Shown here piece after piece: positions 1 to 9,308 of a stretch of DNA of 64,000 bases. Made by a program: the position numbers and the translations under genes. A model generated the notes under the pieces. That model did no database searches. It was given only the letters and a program-made list of their open reading frames with translations, and had not been told where the DNA came from. Every line of letters starts with the position of its first letter. The stretch's first letter is position 1. The DNA comes from Zobellia galactanivorans (lineage in GTDB: Bacteria > Bacteroidota > Bacteroidia > Flavobacteriales > Flavobacteriaceae), in NCBI RefSeq assembly GCF_000973105.1, contig NC_015844.1:2538501-2602500 (forward strand), given 5' to 3'.

Positions 1-769
1 CCCATGAAATTCCGTAGCGTGCAGAGTCGAGGCATCCGAGTGGGGCCCCTAGGCCCGATTTATTGGGCAATAAATTCGCTTTAGGTACTTTGACGTTGTC
101 AAATATCAATTCGCCCGTAGCCGAGGCTCTTAAAGACCATTTGTTGTGCGTTTCGGGTGTTGAAAAACCTTCCATACCGCGTTCAACGATAAGTCCGTGA
201 ATACGGCCTTCCTCATTTTTGGCCCATACTACGGCAATGTCGGCAAAAGGGGAATTGGATATCCATAATTTGGCGCCGTTCAATAGGTAGTGGTCGCCCA
301 TATCCTTGAACTTGGTTTCCATTCCGCTGGGGTTGGAACCGTGATTGGGTTCTGTAAGTCCGAAACAGCCCATCATTTCGCCCGAGGCCAATTTGGGCAA
401 GTACTTTTTTCGTTGTTCTTCGGTGCCGTAGGTGTAGATCGGATACATGACCAATGACGACTGTACCGAGGCCGTAGATCGCACCCCGCTATCACCACGT
501 TCTATTTCTTGCATGATGAGTCCGTAACTGATCTGATCGAGTCCCGCTCCTCCGTATTCCTCGGGAATATAGGGTCCGAAGGCCCCAATTTCGGCCAAGC
601 CCCCTAAGATTTGCTTTGGGAACTCTGCTTTTTGGGCATATGCTTCGATTATGGGCGAGACGTCTCTTTTAACCCATTGGCGTGCGGCATCACGCACCAA
701 TTTATGTTCTTCTGAAAGAAGGTCGTCAAGATGGTAGTAGTCTGGAGCTTCGAACAAATCAGGTCTCAT
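1..769 (-). CDS. Acyl-CoA dehydrogenase, glutaryl-CoA dehydrogenase type (3' part cut off by window edge)
   Basis: Reading from the ATG at 769 gives about 256 residues beginning MRPDLFEAPDYYHLDDLLS, open to the left edge, so the C-terminal third is missing. The segments YGLIMQEIERGDSG, SVQSSLVMYPIYTYG and GCFGLTEPNHGSNP match the N-terminal and middle domains of acyl-CoA dehydrogenases and most resemble glutaryl-CoA dehydrogenase. Those enzymes are cytoplasmic FAD proteins that oxidise and decarboxylate glutaryl-CoA to crotonyl-CoA in lysine and tryptophan breakdown. The catalytic Glu lies beyond the edge, so decarboxylating glutaryl-CoA dehydrogenase cannot be separated with certainty from another acyl-CoA dehydrogenase. 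Confidence 0.85.
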   Translation of the reverse strand, partial: MRPDLFEAPDYYHLDDLLSEEHKLVRDAARQWVKRDVSPIIEAYAQKAEFPKQILGGLAEIGAFGPYIPEEYGGAGLDQISYGLIMQEIERGDSGVRSTASVQSSLVMYPIYTYGTEEQRKKYLPKLASGEMMGCFGLTEPNHGSNPSGMETKFKDMGDHYLLNGAKLWISNSPFADIAVVWAKNEEGRIHGLIVERGMEGFSTPETHNKWSLRASATGELIFDNVKVPKANLLPNKSGLGAPLGCLDSARYGISW

Positions 770-824
770 AAAGTGAATTTTAATCAAATGTACTAATGAA
801 ACGTAACATTACGAATACAAATTG

Positions 825-1553
825 TTACATTTTTAAATAAAAATCTTTGGTAAGCGCGACATAGGCGTCGGTGTATTCGTGCCGGCCGATTTCAATGGTA
901 AGTTCGTCGGTAAGTGGGGTGGACTTCGTACGTGCGAACTGAAGCAGGCTACGCTTGATCTCGGAGGTGGGACTGCCTTTTACACGGGTGATACGCTGTG
1001 GATATAGTTTAAAGGAATCCGCCAGTTGCAAAAATGCGGCTTCTTCTTTATACGGAATAATGGTGGCAAAGGTACCTTCGGGAGCCATTAGCTTCGCTAC
1101 GCCTTCCAGGAGTTCGTCAAAGGGGAGGGATTGGTTCTGCCTCGCGTTGTCACGGGAAGCATTCCCGCTGGAAACCTCTTCTGTGTAAAAAGGGGGATTT
1201 GAAACGACCAGCTCGTAGGGGTCTTCCCATTCCTCTACAAACTCGTCAAGCCCTGCGTGATAGCAAAAGAGCCTATCGCCCCAATCGGAGGCTTCAAAAT
1301 TTGATACGCATTGCTCGTAGGCGTCCTCGTCGATCTCTAGGGCGTCAATGGTATCTGCTAGGCTGCGTTGTGCCATCATAAGGGCTATTAGGCCTGTTCC
1401 CGCGCCAATATCCAAAATGGATTCAGGAGCGCTTTCCAAAGAGGTCCAAGCGCCCAATAATACACCGTCGGTGCCCACTTTCATGGCACAACGGTCTTGA
1501 TCTACGGTAAATTGTTTGAATTTGAAGGGTTTCATTCTATAAGGGCGTTTCAT
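825..1553 (-). CDS. trmN6: tRNA1(Val) (adenine(37)-N6)-methyltransferase, TrmN6/YfiC type
   Basis: This 242-residue class I SAM-dependent methyltransferase has a DIGAGTG SAM-binding loop (residues 48-54) and the NPPF motif (119-122) typical of N6-adenine methyltransferases. The N-terminal KPFKFKQFTVDQ and KVGTDGVLLGAW stretches are characteristic of the YfiC/TrmN6 family, which methylates A37 of tRNA-Val. Length fits the family (about 240). Met7 could also be the start. The gene has the same orientation as the neighbouring acyl-CoA dehydrogenase but sits 55 nt upstream with no sign of functional linkage. The family call is firm; the exact tRNA target in this species is inferred. Confidence 0.88.
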   Translation of the reverse strand: MKRPYRMKPFKFKQFTVDQDRCAMKVGTDGVLLGAWTSLESAPESILDIGAGTGLIALMMAQRSLADTIDALEIDEDAYEQCVSNFEASDWGDRLFCYHAGLDEFVEEWEDPYELVVSNPPFYTEEVSSGNASRDNARQNQSLPFDELLEGVAKLMAPEGTFATIIPYKEEAAFLQLADSFKLYPQRITRVKGSPTSEIKRSLLQFARTKSTPLTDELTIEIGRHEYTDAYVALTKDFYLKM

Positions 1554-1821
1554 CCGTTTAGTGCCTTCCGTTCTCAGGAGAGGTCCATGGGCTGAAACGG
1601 CTGATTGTATTTTGTATGTTTAAAAGACAAGTGAAATATCGGAATATAATTTCAATGCAGGCCGCTTTTTGTTACAGCTGACATAAAAACTTGTCACTAG
1701 GGTTGAAAATACTTAATTTTCTTGTGATAATTCGTTCCTTTATGAATTATGGTTTTTCTTTTTTAGGGGATGGTTTTCCTTAAAAAAGCAAAATACGACT
1801 CAAACCAAAATATATACTCAA

Positions 1822-2868
1822 ATGCAAAACGATTCAAAGTCCGGAAGGCGCAAGTTTTTAAAGAATACCCTAGCGGTGGCCGCAGGGTCAACACTGATTA
1901 CGCCCTCGCTTTTTGGGGCTCCGTCCATTTTAAAACATTACAAAAAACCGAATTCCAGATTTAACGGGGTGCAAGTCGGGGTCATCACCTATTCGTTCAG
2001 AAGTATGGAAGACCAAAGTGCGGAAGCAACCCTAAAGTATATACTCGATTGTGGGATCAGTGCCATTGAATTGATAGGGGACCCTGCCGAAACCTTTGCG
2101 GGAAGGCCTGAGAACAAGCTGGATCGATCGGTGTTTTTTGGGTTGATGAAAAAGAAACGCAGTGGTAGCATTAGCGATGACGAAGCCAAACAACTTGCCG
2201 AAATACAGGCCGAGCAGGCAGCTTACAACACGCAGGTAGGCCAATGGCGAAAGACGGTGGATATGAAAAAGTTCGAGCAGTTCAGAAAGATGTACAATCG
2301 CGCCGGGGTCGATATTTACGCCTTTAAGCCACGGAACACCTTCGGAAAGAACAATTCCGATGCCGATATCGACTGGGGAATGAAGACGGCCAAAGTTTTG
2401 GGAGCCAGCCACGTTACCGTAGAGCACCCTGGTGATGATGCTACTACGCTCCGCTTGGGCAATTTTGCCAAAAAACACGGTATTTACATTGCCTATCACG
2501 GTCATGAACAGCAAACACCGACGTTATGGGATACGGCTTTGGAACAATCGAAATACAACGCCCTGAACCTTGATCTGGGCCATTTTGTGGCCGCTGGCAA
2601 CACGGCGCCGCTAGAAATAATAAAAAGCAAGCACCAACATATTAAAAGTATGCATTTAAAAGACAGGCAGACCCCTGAGCACGGCAAGGGCAATCTGGTA
2701 TGGGGAAGTGGCGATACCCCATTGGCCGGGGCTTTGCAATTGATGCGTGATGAAAAATATGCGTTTCCCGGAACCATTGAACTTGAGTATAATGTGCCCG
2801 AAGGCTCAAATGCCGTGGCCGAGGTTCAAAAGTGTGTGGCTTTCTGTGAAAAGGCCTTAAGTAAATAG
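1822..2868 (+). CDS. Tat-exported sugar phosphate isomerase/epimerase-like TIM-barrel protein
   Basis: The 348-residue product starts with a Tat-like signal (R9-R10 in SGRRKFLKN, then a hydrophobic stretch to about residue 30). The rest is an AP-endonuclease-2-like (xylose isomerase-like) TIM barrel. Metal-site residues typical of the family are visible: Glu in VTVEHPG, His in IAYHGH, Asp in LDLGHF, His in KSMHLKD and Glu in GTIELEY. Such proteins act as isomerases, epimerases or lyases on sugars; export implies a periplasmic sugar or glycoside rather than a sugar phosphate. It stands alone on the plus strand, so no substrate can be assigned. A second, divergent member lies in the sulfatase locus at 43479-44399. 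Confidence 0.8.
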   Translation: MQNDSKSGRRKFLKNTLAVAAGSTLITPSLFGAPSILKHYKKPNSRFNGVQVGVITYSFRSMEDQSAEATLKYILDCGISAIELIGDPAETFAGRPENKLDRSVFFGLMKKKRSGSISDDEAKQLAEIQAEQAAYNTQVGQWRKTVDMKKFEQFRKMYNRAGVDIYAFKPRNTFGKNNSDADIDWGMKTAKVLGASHVTVEHPGDDATTLRLGNFAKKHGIYIAYHGHEQQTPTLWDTALEQSKYNALNLDLGHFVAAGNTAPLEIIKSKHQHIKSMHLKDRQTPEHGKGNLVWGSGDTPLAGALQLMRDEKYAFPGTIELEYNVPEGSNAVAEVQKCVAFCEKALSK

Positions 2869-2905
2869 AAAGGAATAGGGTAGGTCTGGTCGAATTAGGT
2901 CGGGT

Positions 2906-3445
2906 TTACCCTAAATAAAGTTCTACTAGACCGTCGGGAGTGCTTACATGGATGGCTTTATTGTCGCGGTCCACTTTTTTTACGATCTGGTCTATGATGG
3001 GTACGAGAATTTCTTTCCCGTCTTTATCGATCTCAAAAATGGCTTGTGAGGTGGAATCGTTCACCCCGGTAATTTTTCCGATGTTGCCATGAACTTCGTC
3101 CAATACGTCAAAACCGATAACTTCGTGAAAGTAGAATTTATCGCCTTCCAGTTTTGGAAGGGCCGATAAGGGCAGGTAGAGTTCGTGGCCCATGATGCGG
3201 TTGGCCGCCGCCTCGTCTTTCACCTCTTCAAAATCGATTCGTAAAAGTTCCGATTTGTGCAGGCGACATCTATCAATAAAAAATGGAACCAGTGTATTGC
3301 CTTTCATCAAGACAAAAACTGATTCCATGTTTTCGTATATCTCAGGTTCGTCGGCATCTAGTTTAACTAGTACCTCACCCTTGAAACTATATTTTGAAAC
3401 GATCTTACCGAGGTAGAAACAATCTTCCTTACGCATCCGTTTCAA
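2906..3445 (-). CDS. rimM: Ribosome maturation factor RimM
   Basis: This 179-residue protein has the RimM layout: an N-terminal domain beginning DCFYLGKIVSKYSFKGEV and a C-terminal PRC-barrel domain with FYFHEVIGFDV and EILVPIIDQIVKKVD. RimM binds 30S subunits through S19 and assists maturation of the 16S rRNA 3' domain in the cytoplasm. It lies 7 nt downstream of rpsP in the same direction, the usual rpsP-rimM arrangement, so the two are surely cotranscribed. Met4 is an alternative start. Confidence 0.95.
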   Translation of the reverse strand: MKRMRKEDCFYLGKIVSKYSFKGEVLVKLDADEPEIYENMESVFVLMKGNTLVPFFIDRCRLHKSELLRIDFEEVKDEAAANRIMGHELYLPLSALPKLEGDKFYFHEVIGFDVLDEVHGNIGKITGVNDSTSQAIFEIDKDGKEILVPIIDQIVKKVDRDNKAIHVSTPDGLVELYLG

Positions 3446-3452
3446 AATTTAT

Positions 3453-4004
3453 TTATTCTTCTTCCTTAGAGGCTTCTGCTTCTGCGGCCGGAGCTTCTTC
3501 GGTTGCAGCAACTTCTGCTTCTGCTTCTTCACCTTCAGGTGCTTCTGGCAAGGCAGCTTCGGCAGCGGCTTGGGCTCTCTTGTCGTTTACTTCTTTTTCG
3601 GCTTTCAAGGCTTCGGCTCTCGCTTTTTCCTTTTCCTTGTCAAGACCATCTACCTTAGAGGCGATCTTGTTTTCTTTTTCTTCCAACCAAGCCTTGAATT
3701 TTTCTTCGGCTTGCTCTTCGGTCAAAGCGCCCTTGCGAACACCTCCCAATAGGTGGTGCTTTAAGAGAACGCCTCTGTAAGAAAGGATTGCTTTGGCAGT
3801 ATCGGTAGGCTGGGCACCGTTCTGTAACCATTTTACTGAACCGTCAATGTTCAGGTCAATGGTGGCAGGGTTGGTGTTTGGGTTGTAAGTGCCCAATTTT
3901 TCCAAGAATTTACCATCTCTTTTTGCGCGGCTGTCGGCAGCAACGATCCAATAGAATGGTTTTCCTTTTTTACCGTGTCTCTGTAATCTAATTTTTACTG
4001 GCAT
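3453..4004 (-). CDS. rpsP: 30S ribosomal protein S16 with long charged C-terminal tail
   Basis: The first 80 or so residues are a clear S16 core ([20 protein letters not shown], then [16 protein letters not shown]). The protein is 183 residues, about twice the length of E. coli S16. The extra C-terminal part (about residues 100-183) is rich in Ala, Glu and Lys and looks like a charged helix followed by an acidic disordered tail. Such extensions are common in Bacteroidota. It is the first gene of an rpsP-rimM operon whose promoter must lie in the gap before dnaE. Confidence 0.95.
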   Translation of the reverse strand: MPVKIRLQRHGKKGKPFYWIVAADSRAKRDGKFLEKLGTYNPNTNPATIDLNIDGSVKWLQNGAQPTDTAKAILSYRGVLLKHHLLGGVRKGALTEEQAEEKFKAWLEEKENKIASKVDGLDKEKEKARAEALKAEKEVNDKRAQAAAEAALPEAPEGEEAEAEVAATEEAPAAEAEASKEEE

Positions 4005-4311
4005 ATCACATTAATTTGTAGGGTGCCCGACCCTTGTTATTAATTCATTTTAAATTTTTCCCTTTAAAAGGGGTGCAAATATAGAATTTCTTTTTGAGGT
4101 AAGCACTCTTGGTCTGAAGAAAAATACAAAGGAAAGCGACTTTTTTGAAGGAAGGCGTATTGTGGTTGTAACTATCATCGAACTAGGGGTTTGTGGGTCA
4201 TTGGGCAGGGACTTTTGCCTTCGTTGATAACTCTTGACAAGTCATAGGGCTTATGAGCGCTCTTTTTACGTAATTTTACCTTCTCTTTTTTAAGCTCAAA
4301 CACGAACTTTT
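4005..4311. promoter_or_regulatory. Divergent intergenic region rpsP / dnaE
   Basis: This 307-nt gene-free stretch separates two divergently transcribed essential genes, so it should hold the promoters of both. I see no exact TAnnTTTG -7 element on either strand and no strong hairpin. No small open frame with a credible start stands out. Confidence 0.5.
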
Positions 4312-7300
4312 ATGTACCTCATTTTTGATACGGAAACCACCGGACTTCCCAAACGTTGGGATGCACCCATAACCGATACCGACAACTGGCCGCGCTGTAT
4401 ACAGATCGCTTGGCAGTTGCATGATGAAATGGGGCGGTGTATAGAGCATCAAGATTACCTAGTGCGTCCCGATGGCTTTAATATCCCCTATGATGCCGAG
4501 CAGATCCACGGAATTTCCACGGAGCTCGCCGAACAACAGGGGGTTGCCTTGTCGGAGGTCTTGGAGAAGTTCAACATCGCCATGTCGAAGACCAAGTTTA
4601 TCGTGGGGCAGAACGTTGGCTTTGATGTAAATATTATGGGGGCGGAATTCCACCGTATGGGCGTTGAGAACCCCTTGCAGGAATTGCCGGTTTTAGATAC
4701 CTGTACCGAGCATACGGCACAATTGTGCCAGATACCGGGTGGACGCGGGGGCAAGTTTAAGCTTCCTACCTTGACGGAGCTGCACCAGTTTTTGTTCGGG
4801 GAACCTTTCGGGGAAGCGCACAATGCCACGGCCGATGTTGAGGCCACTACGCGTTGTTTTCTCGAGCTTATCCGTAAAGAACAATATACCGCTGAACAGT
4901 TAGATGTTCAGCCCGATTATTTCAAGAATTTTTCAGAGGCGAATCCGCAAGAGATCCAGCTTATCGGATTGAAGCATATCAACCTTAAAAAGGCTTCCAA
5001 AAAAATAGCGGATGCCCTTTGGGAAAAAGATACCGGTGGGGTGTCGCAAGAGGAAATAGAGGAGAACCTGGCTACTTTGGAGTCGGCCAGTTTCGCCCAT
5101 TTGCACAACCATACCCAATTTTCCATACTTCAGTCCACCATAAGCGTACCCGATTTGATCGCGGCTACGGCCAAGGCTAAAATGCCCGCCGTTGCCATGA
5201 CCGACCACGCGAATATGATGGGCGCCTTTCACTTTGTCAATGGGGTGCTCAACCACAACAAAGGGGTGGTGGCCCGTAACGAGGAGAACCTGAAGCGTTA
5301 TGAGGCAACACGGAACGGAACCCTTGAAGAAGGCCAGGAGCCGTTGAACGAATTGCCCGAACCTGAATTGGAGATAACCCCGATTATCGGTTGTGAGTTT
5401 CAGGTCTGTGAAGACCATACCAACAAGTCGCAAAAAGACAACGGGTATCAAATTGTGATGCTCGCCAAGAGCAAAAAGGGCTACTTGAACTTGGCAAAAA
5501 TGTCTTCCATTGCCTTTGTTGACGGAAAATATTACGTACCCCGAATCGATAAAAAAATCGTTGAGCAGTACAAGGAAGATGTAATGGTGCTGACGGGTAA
5601 CCTTTATGGTGAGGTGCCCAGTAAGGTATTGAACGTAGGGGAGAAGCAGGCGGAAGAGGCCTTGATATGGTGGAAAGAGACTTTTGGGGATGACCTCTAT
5701 ATAGAGATCATGCGCCATGGTCAAGAAGATGAAGACCGTGTAAACCAAGTGTTGATACAGTTTGCCAAAAAGCACAATGTAAAACTGGTCGCCACCAACA
5801 ATACCTATTATGTAAACAAGGAAAACGCATATGCGCACGATATTTTGCTTTGCGTTAAAGACGGTGAGAAACAGTCTACACCTATAGGTCGGGGCCGTGG
5901 CTATCGTTACGGACTTCCCAATCAAGAGTATTACTTCAAGTCTTCCGAAGAAATGAAGGAGCTCTTTAAGGATATTCCCGAAGCCATTATCAATATTCAG
6001 GAAATCGTTGATAAGGTAGAGACCTTTACCTTGGCGCGTGATGTACTCTTGCCGGCCTTCGATATACCTGAGGAATTCCAGTTTGAAGAAGATAAGCTGG
6101 ACGGGGGGAAACGCGGGGAAAACAAGTACCTGCGCCATATTACCTACGAAGGGGCCAAAAAGCGATATGGGGAAATAACGCCAGAGATAGACGAGCGACT
6201 AGACTTTGAGTTGAAGGTAATCGAGAAAACCGGGTATCCGGGGTATTTCTTGATTGTGGAAGATTTTATTCGGGCGGCGAGAAAGATGGACGTTTCGGTG
6301 GGTCCGGGCCGTGGTTCCGCGGCGGGTTCGGCCGTGGCCTATTGCTTATGGATTACCAATTTGGACCCGATCAAGTACGACCTGCTTTTTGAGCGCTTCT
6401 TGAACCCCGACCGTGTGAGTATGCCCGATATCGATATCGACTTTGATGACGAGGGGCGTAGCCGTGTGATGGACTATGTAATCGAAAAATACGGGGCCAA
6501 CCAGGTAGCACAGATCATCACCTATGGTACCATGGCCGCCAAATCGTCGATTCGCGATACGGCAAGGGTATTGGACCTGCCCTTGGGCGATGCCGACCGT
6601 ATGGCGAAGCTGATCCCCAACATGTCTAAACTGAAAAAGATTATCGGGGTAGATGAAAAGGTGTTGAGGAGCAAGTTCAATAGCGAAGAGCTTGAAAAAA
6701 TAAACGAACTCTTGAATATTTCCGAGGGTGACGGACTTGAGTCGGAGACCTTGAACCAGGCCTACGTTTTAGAGGGGTCGGTGCGTAACACCGGTATCCA
6801 TGCCTGTGGGGTGATCATTACCCCCGATGATATTACCAAGTTCGTTCCTGTGGCCCTGGCCAAGGATTCCGATATGTACTGTACCCAGTTCGATAACTCG
6901 GTGGTGGAAAGTGCGGGACTGTTGAAGATGGATTTCTTGGGACTCAAGACCTTGACCTTGATCAAGGATACCGTAAAGATCGTAAAGGCGAAGCACGGTA
7001 TTGAGTTGGATCCCGAAAATTTTCCGCTTGACGACGAAAAAACATACGAGCTTTTCCAAAGGGGCGAGACCATTGGGGTGTTCCAATACGAATCGCCCGG
7101 TATGCAAAAGCACATGCGTGCGCTGAAACCTACGGTTTTTGCGGATTTGATCGCTATGAACGCCCTCTATCGTCCCGGGCCTATGGAATACATTCCTAGC
7201 TTTATCGCCCGTAAACATGGTACCGAGGAAATTGTATACGACCTCGATGCCTGTGAAGAGTACCTCGCCGAAACCTATGGTATTACGGTATACCAAGAGC

Positions 7301-8748
7301 AGGTGATGCTCCTCTCGCAAAAACTGGCCGACTTTACCAAGGGTGAGGCCGACGTCTTGCGTAAGGCCATGGGTAAAAAGCAAAAGCACGTACTTGATAA
7401 AATGAAGCCCAAGTTCATTGAACAGGCTTCTGCAAAGGGACATCCGGTAGATAAACTGGAAAAAATATGGAAAGACTGGGAGGCCTTTGCCGCCTATGCC
7501 TTTAACAAATCGCATTCTACCTGTTATGCGTGGATCGCATACCAAACGGCGTATTGTAAGGCCCATTATCCGGCCGAATATATGGCTGCCGTGCTGTCGA
7601 ACAACATGAACGACATCAAGCAGGTGACCTTCTTTATGGAGGAATGTAAGCGTATGGGACTCGACGTTTTGGGTCCCGATGTCAACGAATCGTATTATAA
7701 GTTTGCGGTGAACGATGCCGGTGCCGTCCGTTTTGGAATGGGGGCCATTAAAGGTGTGGGCCGAGGTGCGGTAGAGACCATTGTTGAAAGTAGAAAAGAA
7801 GGAGGACCGTTCAAGTCGGTCTTCGATTTTGCCAAACGTATAGATTTGCGTGCCGCCAATAAAAAAGCCTTTGAGAACCTTGCGGTGGCCGGGGGCTTCG
7901 ATTCCTTCGGGGATACGCACAGGGCCCAATATTTTCACGATGAAGGGGACGGCATTACCTTTTTGGAAAAGACCATAAAGTACGGAGCCAAGTTTCAGGA
8001 AAGCGAAAATTCTAGCCAGGTAAGCCTTTTTGGCGATGCCAGTGAGGTGCAGATACCGGAACCGCAAGTACCGCCATGCGAAGAGTGGGGTACTATGGAG
8101 AAACTACGGCGCGAGAAAGAAGTGGTGGGGATCTATATCTCAGGTCACCCCTTAGACGATTTTAAAACCGAAATCGATGCGTTCTGTAATGCAAGCTTGG
8201 CGAACCTGAGCGATCTTGAAAGTGTGGTAAACCGAGAGTTGGCCTTTGCGGGAGTTATTACCGACGTGCAACATAGGGTTTCAAAGAACGGAAAAGGCTG
8301 GGCGTCGTTTACGGTAGAAGATTATTCGGAGTCCTTCGAATTCAGGATTTTTGGGGAAGAGTACCTAAAGTTCCGCCATTTCCTTATGATCAACTCCTTC
8401 GTTTATATCAAGGTCTTTGTTCGTGAAGGATGGATGAACCGTGATACCGGTAAAAAAGGAGATCCCCGTATACAGTTCAATAGCTTTATGCTGCTTCAGG
8501 AAGTAATGGAAACCTATGCCAAAAAACTTACGATCAAGCTCAATATCGATGACCTAAAGGAAGAAGATATCCATCAATTGAAGGACACCCTATTGTCGCA
8601 TACGGGCAATCATCCGTTGAATTTTGTCGTGTATGAAATGGAGGAAGAAATCAAGGTGAGTCTAACAAGCCGAAAGCAAAAAGTGCAGATTAGCAGTGAA
8701 CTGTTGGCAACACTAAGGGAAAATGAGGTGCATTATAAGCTAAATTAG
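4312..8748 (+). CDS. dnaE: DNA polymerase III alpha subunit with N-terminal proofreading exonuclease domain
   Basis: This 1478-residue replicative polymerase begins with a DnaQ-like DEDD exonuclease: FDTETTG at residues 5-11, NVGFDVNIM near 105, and the final HNATADVEAT near 165. A PHP domain starts near residue 261 (HLHNHTQFSIL, then AVAMTDHANM). The C-family catalytic core contains PDIDIDF at 705-711, with D706, D708 and D710 as the expected metal-binding aspartates. An OB-fold follows near 1305-1385 (AFAGVITDVQHRV). The protein carries out leading- and lagging-strand synthesis. Having polymerase and proofreading domains on one chain resembles PolC in function, but the domain order and core are DnaE-like, as is usual in Flavobacteriia. 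There is no frameshift. Confidence 0.95.
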   Translation: MYLIFDTETTGLPKRWDAPITDTDNWPRCIQIAWQLHDEMGRCIEHQDYLVRPDGFNIPYDAEQIHGISTELAEQQGVALSEVLEKFNIAMSKTKFIVGQNVGFDVNIMGAEFHRMGVENPLQELPVLDTCTEHTAQLCQIPGGRGGKFKLPTLTELHQFLFGEPFGEAHNATADVEATTRCFLELIRKEQYTAEQLDVQPDYFKNFSEANPQEIQLIGLKHINLKKASKKIADALWEKDTGGVSQEEIEENLATLESASFAHLHNHTQFSILQSTISVPDLIAATAKAKMPAVAMTDHANMMGAFHFVNGVLNHNKGVVARNEENLKRYEATRNGTLEEGQEPLNELPEPELEITPIIGCEFQVCEDHTNKSQKDNGYQIVMLAKSKKGYLNLAKMSSIAFVDGKYYVPRIDKKIVEQYKEDVMVLTGNLYGEVPSKVLNVGEKQAEEALIWWKETFGDDLYIEIMRHGQEDEDRVNQVLIQFAKKHNVKLVATNNTYYVNKENAYAHDILLCVKDGEKQSTPIGRGRGYRYGLPNQEYYFKSSEEMKELFKDIPEAIINIQEIVDKVETFTLARDVLLPAFDIPEEFQFEEDKLDGGKRGENKYLRHITYEGAKKRYGEITPEIDERLDFELKVIEKTGYPGYFLIVEDFIRAARKMDVSVGPGRGSAAGSAVAYCLWITNLDPIKYDLLFERFLNPDRVSMPDIDIDFDDEGRSRVMDYVIEKYGANQVAQIITYGTMAAKSSIRDTARVLDLPLGDADRMAKLIPNMSKLKKIIGVDEKVLRSKFNSEELEKINELLNISEGDGLESETLNQAYVLEGSVRNTGIHACGVIITPDDITKFVPVALAKDSDMYCTQFDNSVVESAGLLKMDFLGLKTLTLIKDTVKIVKAKHGIELDPENFPLDDEKTYELFQRGETIGVFQYESPGMQKHMRALKPTVFADLIAMNALYRPGPMEYIPSFIARKHGTEEIVYDLDACEEYLAETYGITVYQEQVMLLSQKLADFTKGEADVLRKAMGKKQKHVLDKMKPKFIEQASAKGHPVDKLEKIWKDWEAFAAYAFNKSHSTCYAWIAYQTAYCKAHYPAEYMAAVLSNNMNDIKQVTFFMEECKRMGLDVLGPDVNESYYKFAVNDAGAVRFGMGAIKGVGRGAVETIVESRKEGGPFKSVFDFAKRIDLRAANKKAFENLAVAGGFDSFGDTHRAQYFHDEGDGITFLEKTIKYGAKFQESENSSQVSLFGDASEVQIPEPQVPPCEEWGTMEKLRREKEVVGIYISGHPLDDFKTEIDAFCNASLANLSDLESVVNRELAFAGVITDVQHRVSKNGKGWASFTVEDYSESFEFRIFGEEYLKFRHFLMINSFVYIKVFVREGWMNRDTGKKGDPRIQFNSFMLLQEVMETYAKKLTIKLNIDDLKEEDIHQLKDTLLSHTGNHPLNFVVYEMEEEIKVSLTSRKQKVQISSELLATLRENEVHYKLN

Positions 8749-8843
8749 GGGATTACCTGTGCAATTTAACGTTATAGATTACGTTGATAGTGCAATAGCT
8801 AAAACGAATGTATCCTTAGTAAGGAAACCCTAAGATATTTGAC

Positions 8844-8851
8844 TAAGTTTG
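8844..8851 (+). promoter_or_regulatory. -7 element of trxA promoter (TAAGTTTG)
   Basis: An exact match to the Bacteroidota -7 consensus TAnnTTTG lies 26 nt before the trxA ATG. No convincing TTTG -33 box is seen at the usual 17-23 nt distance upstream, so this is a partial match supported mainly by position. Confidence 0.5.
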
Positions 8852-8877
8852 CATAATATATCTAAAATTATAGAATC

Positions 8878-9195
8878 ATGGCATTAGAAATAACAGATGC
8901 TACTTTTGACGAAGTAGTTTTGAAAAGTGATAAACCGGTAGTAGTGGATTTTTGGGCAGCATGGTGCGGACCTTGTAGAATGGTCGGCCCTATCATCGAA
9001 GAAGTGAGCGCCGAATATGACGGTAAAGCCGTTGTAGGTAAAGTAGATGTGGATGCAAACCAAGAATTTGCCGCCAAATACGGTGTCCGTAACATCCCAA
9101 CAGTATTGGTATTCAAGAACGGGGAAATCGTTAACCGTCAGGTTGGGGTTTCACCAAAGAAAGTTTATACAGACGCGATTGACGCAGTTTTATAA
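8878..9195 (+). CDS. trxA: Thioredoxin
   Basis: This 105-residue protein has the canonical active site WCGPC (W29-C30-G31-P32-C33), the conserved cis-proline region [12 protein letters not shown], and full thioredoxin length with no signal peptide. It is therefore the cytoplasmic disulfide reductase that recycles with thioredoxin reductase. It follows dnaE by 129 nt, has its own promoter element and is followed by a strong terminator, so it is probably monocistronic. Confidence 0.95.
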   Translation: MALEITDATFDEVVLKSDKPVVVDFWAAWCGPCRMVGPIIEEVSAEYDGKAVVGKVDVDANQEFAAKYGVRNIPTVLVFKNGEIVNRQVGVSPKKVYTDAIDAVL

Positions 9196-9230
9196 GGTAC
9201 TTTTTCCTGAAAAAGGGAGATTATAGAGGA

Positions 9231-9256
9231 AATCCCGCTTATGGCGGGATTTTTTT
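9231..9256 (+). terminator. Rho-independent terminator of trxA
   Basis: A perfect 8-bp stem (AATCCCGC at 9231-9238 with GCGGGATT at 9244-9251), a 5-nt loop and an uninterrupted T-run lie 36 nt after the trxA stop. Confidence 0.9.
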
Positions 9257-9308
9257 ATGCCTAAAATTTCGCAGCTAGCGATTACGGTTTAATGTTTATC
9301 TTAGTCAT

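Noticed and set aside
1770-1964. 64-codon plus-strand frame overlapping the start of the exported TIM-barrel gene
   Set aside because: It is out of frame with, and overlaps, a gene with clear Tat signal and domain evidence.
4933-8067. Long antisense open frames (about 400 and 430 codons) opposite dnaE
   Set aside because: They lie wholly within the dnaE coding sequence on the other strand, have low-complexity composition typical of reversed coding sequence and show no recognisable domain.
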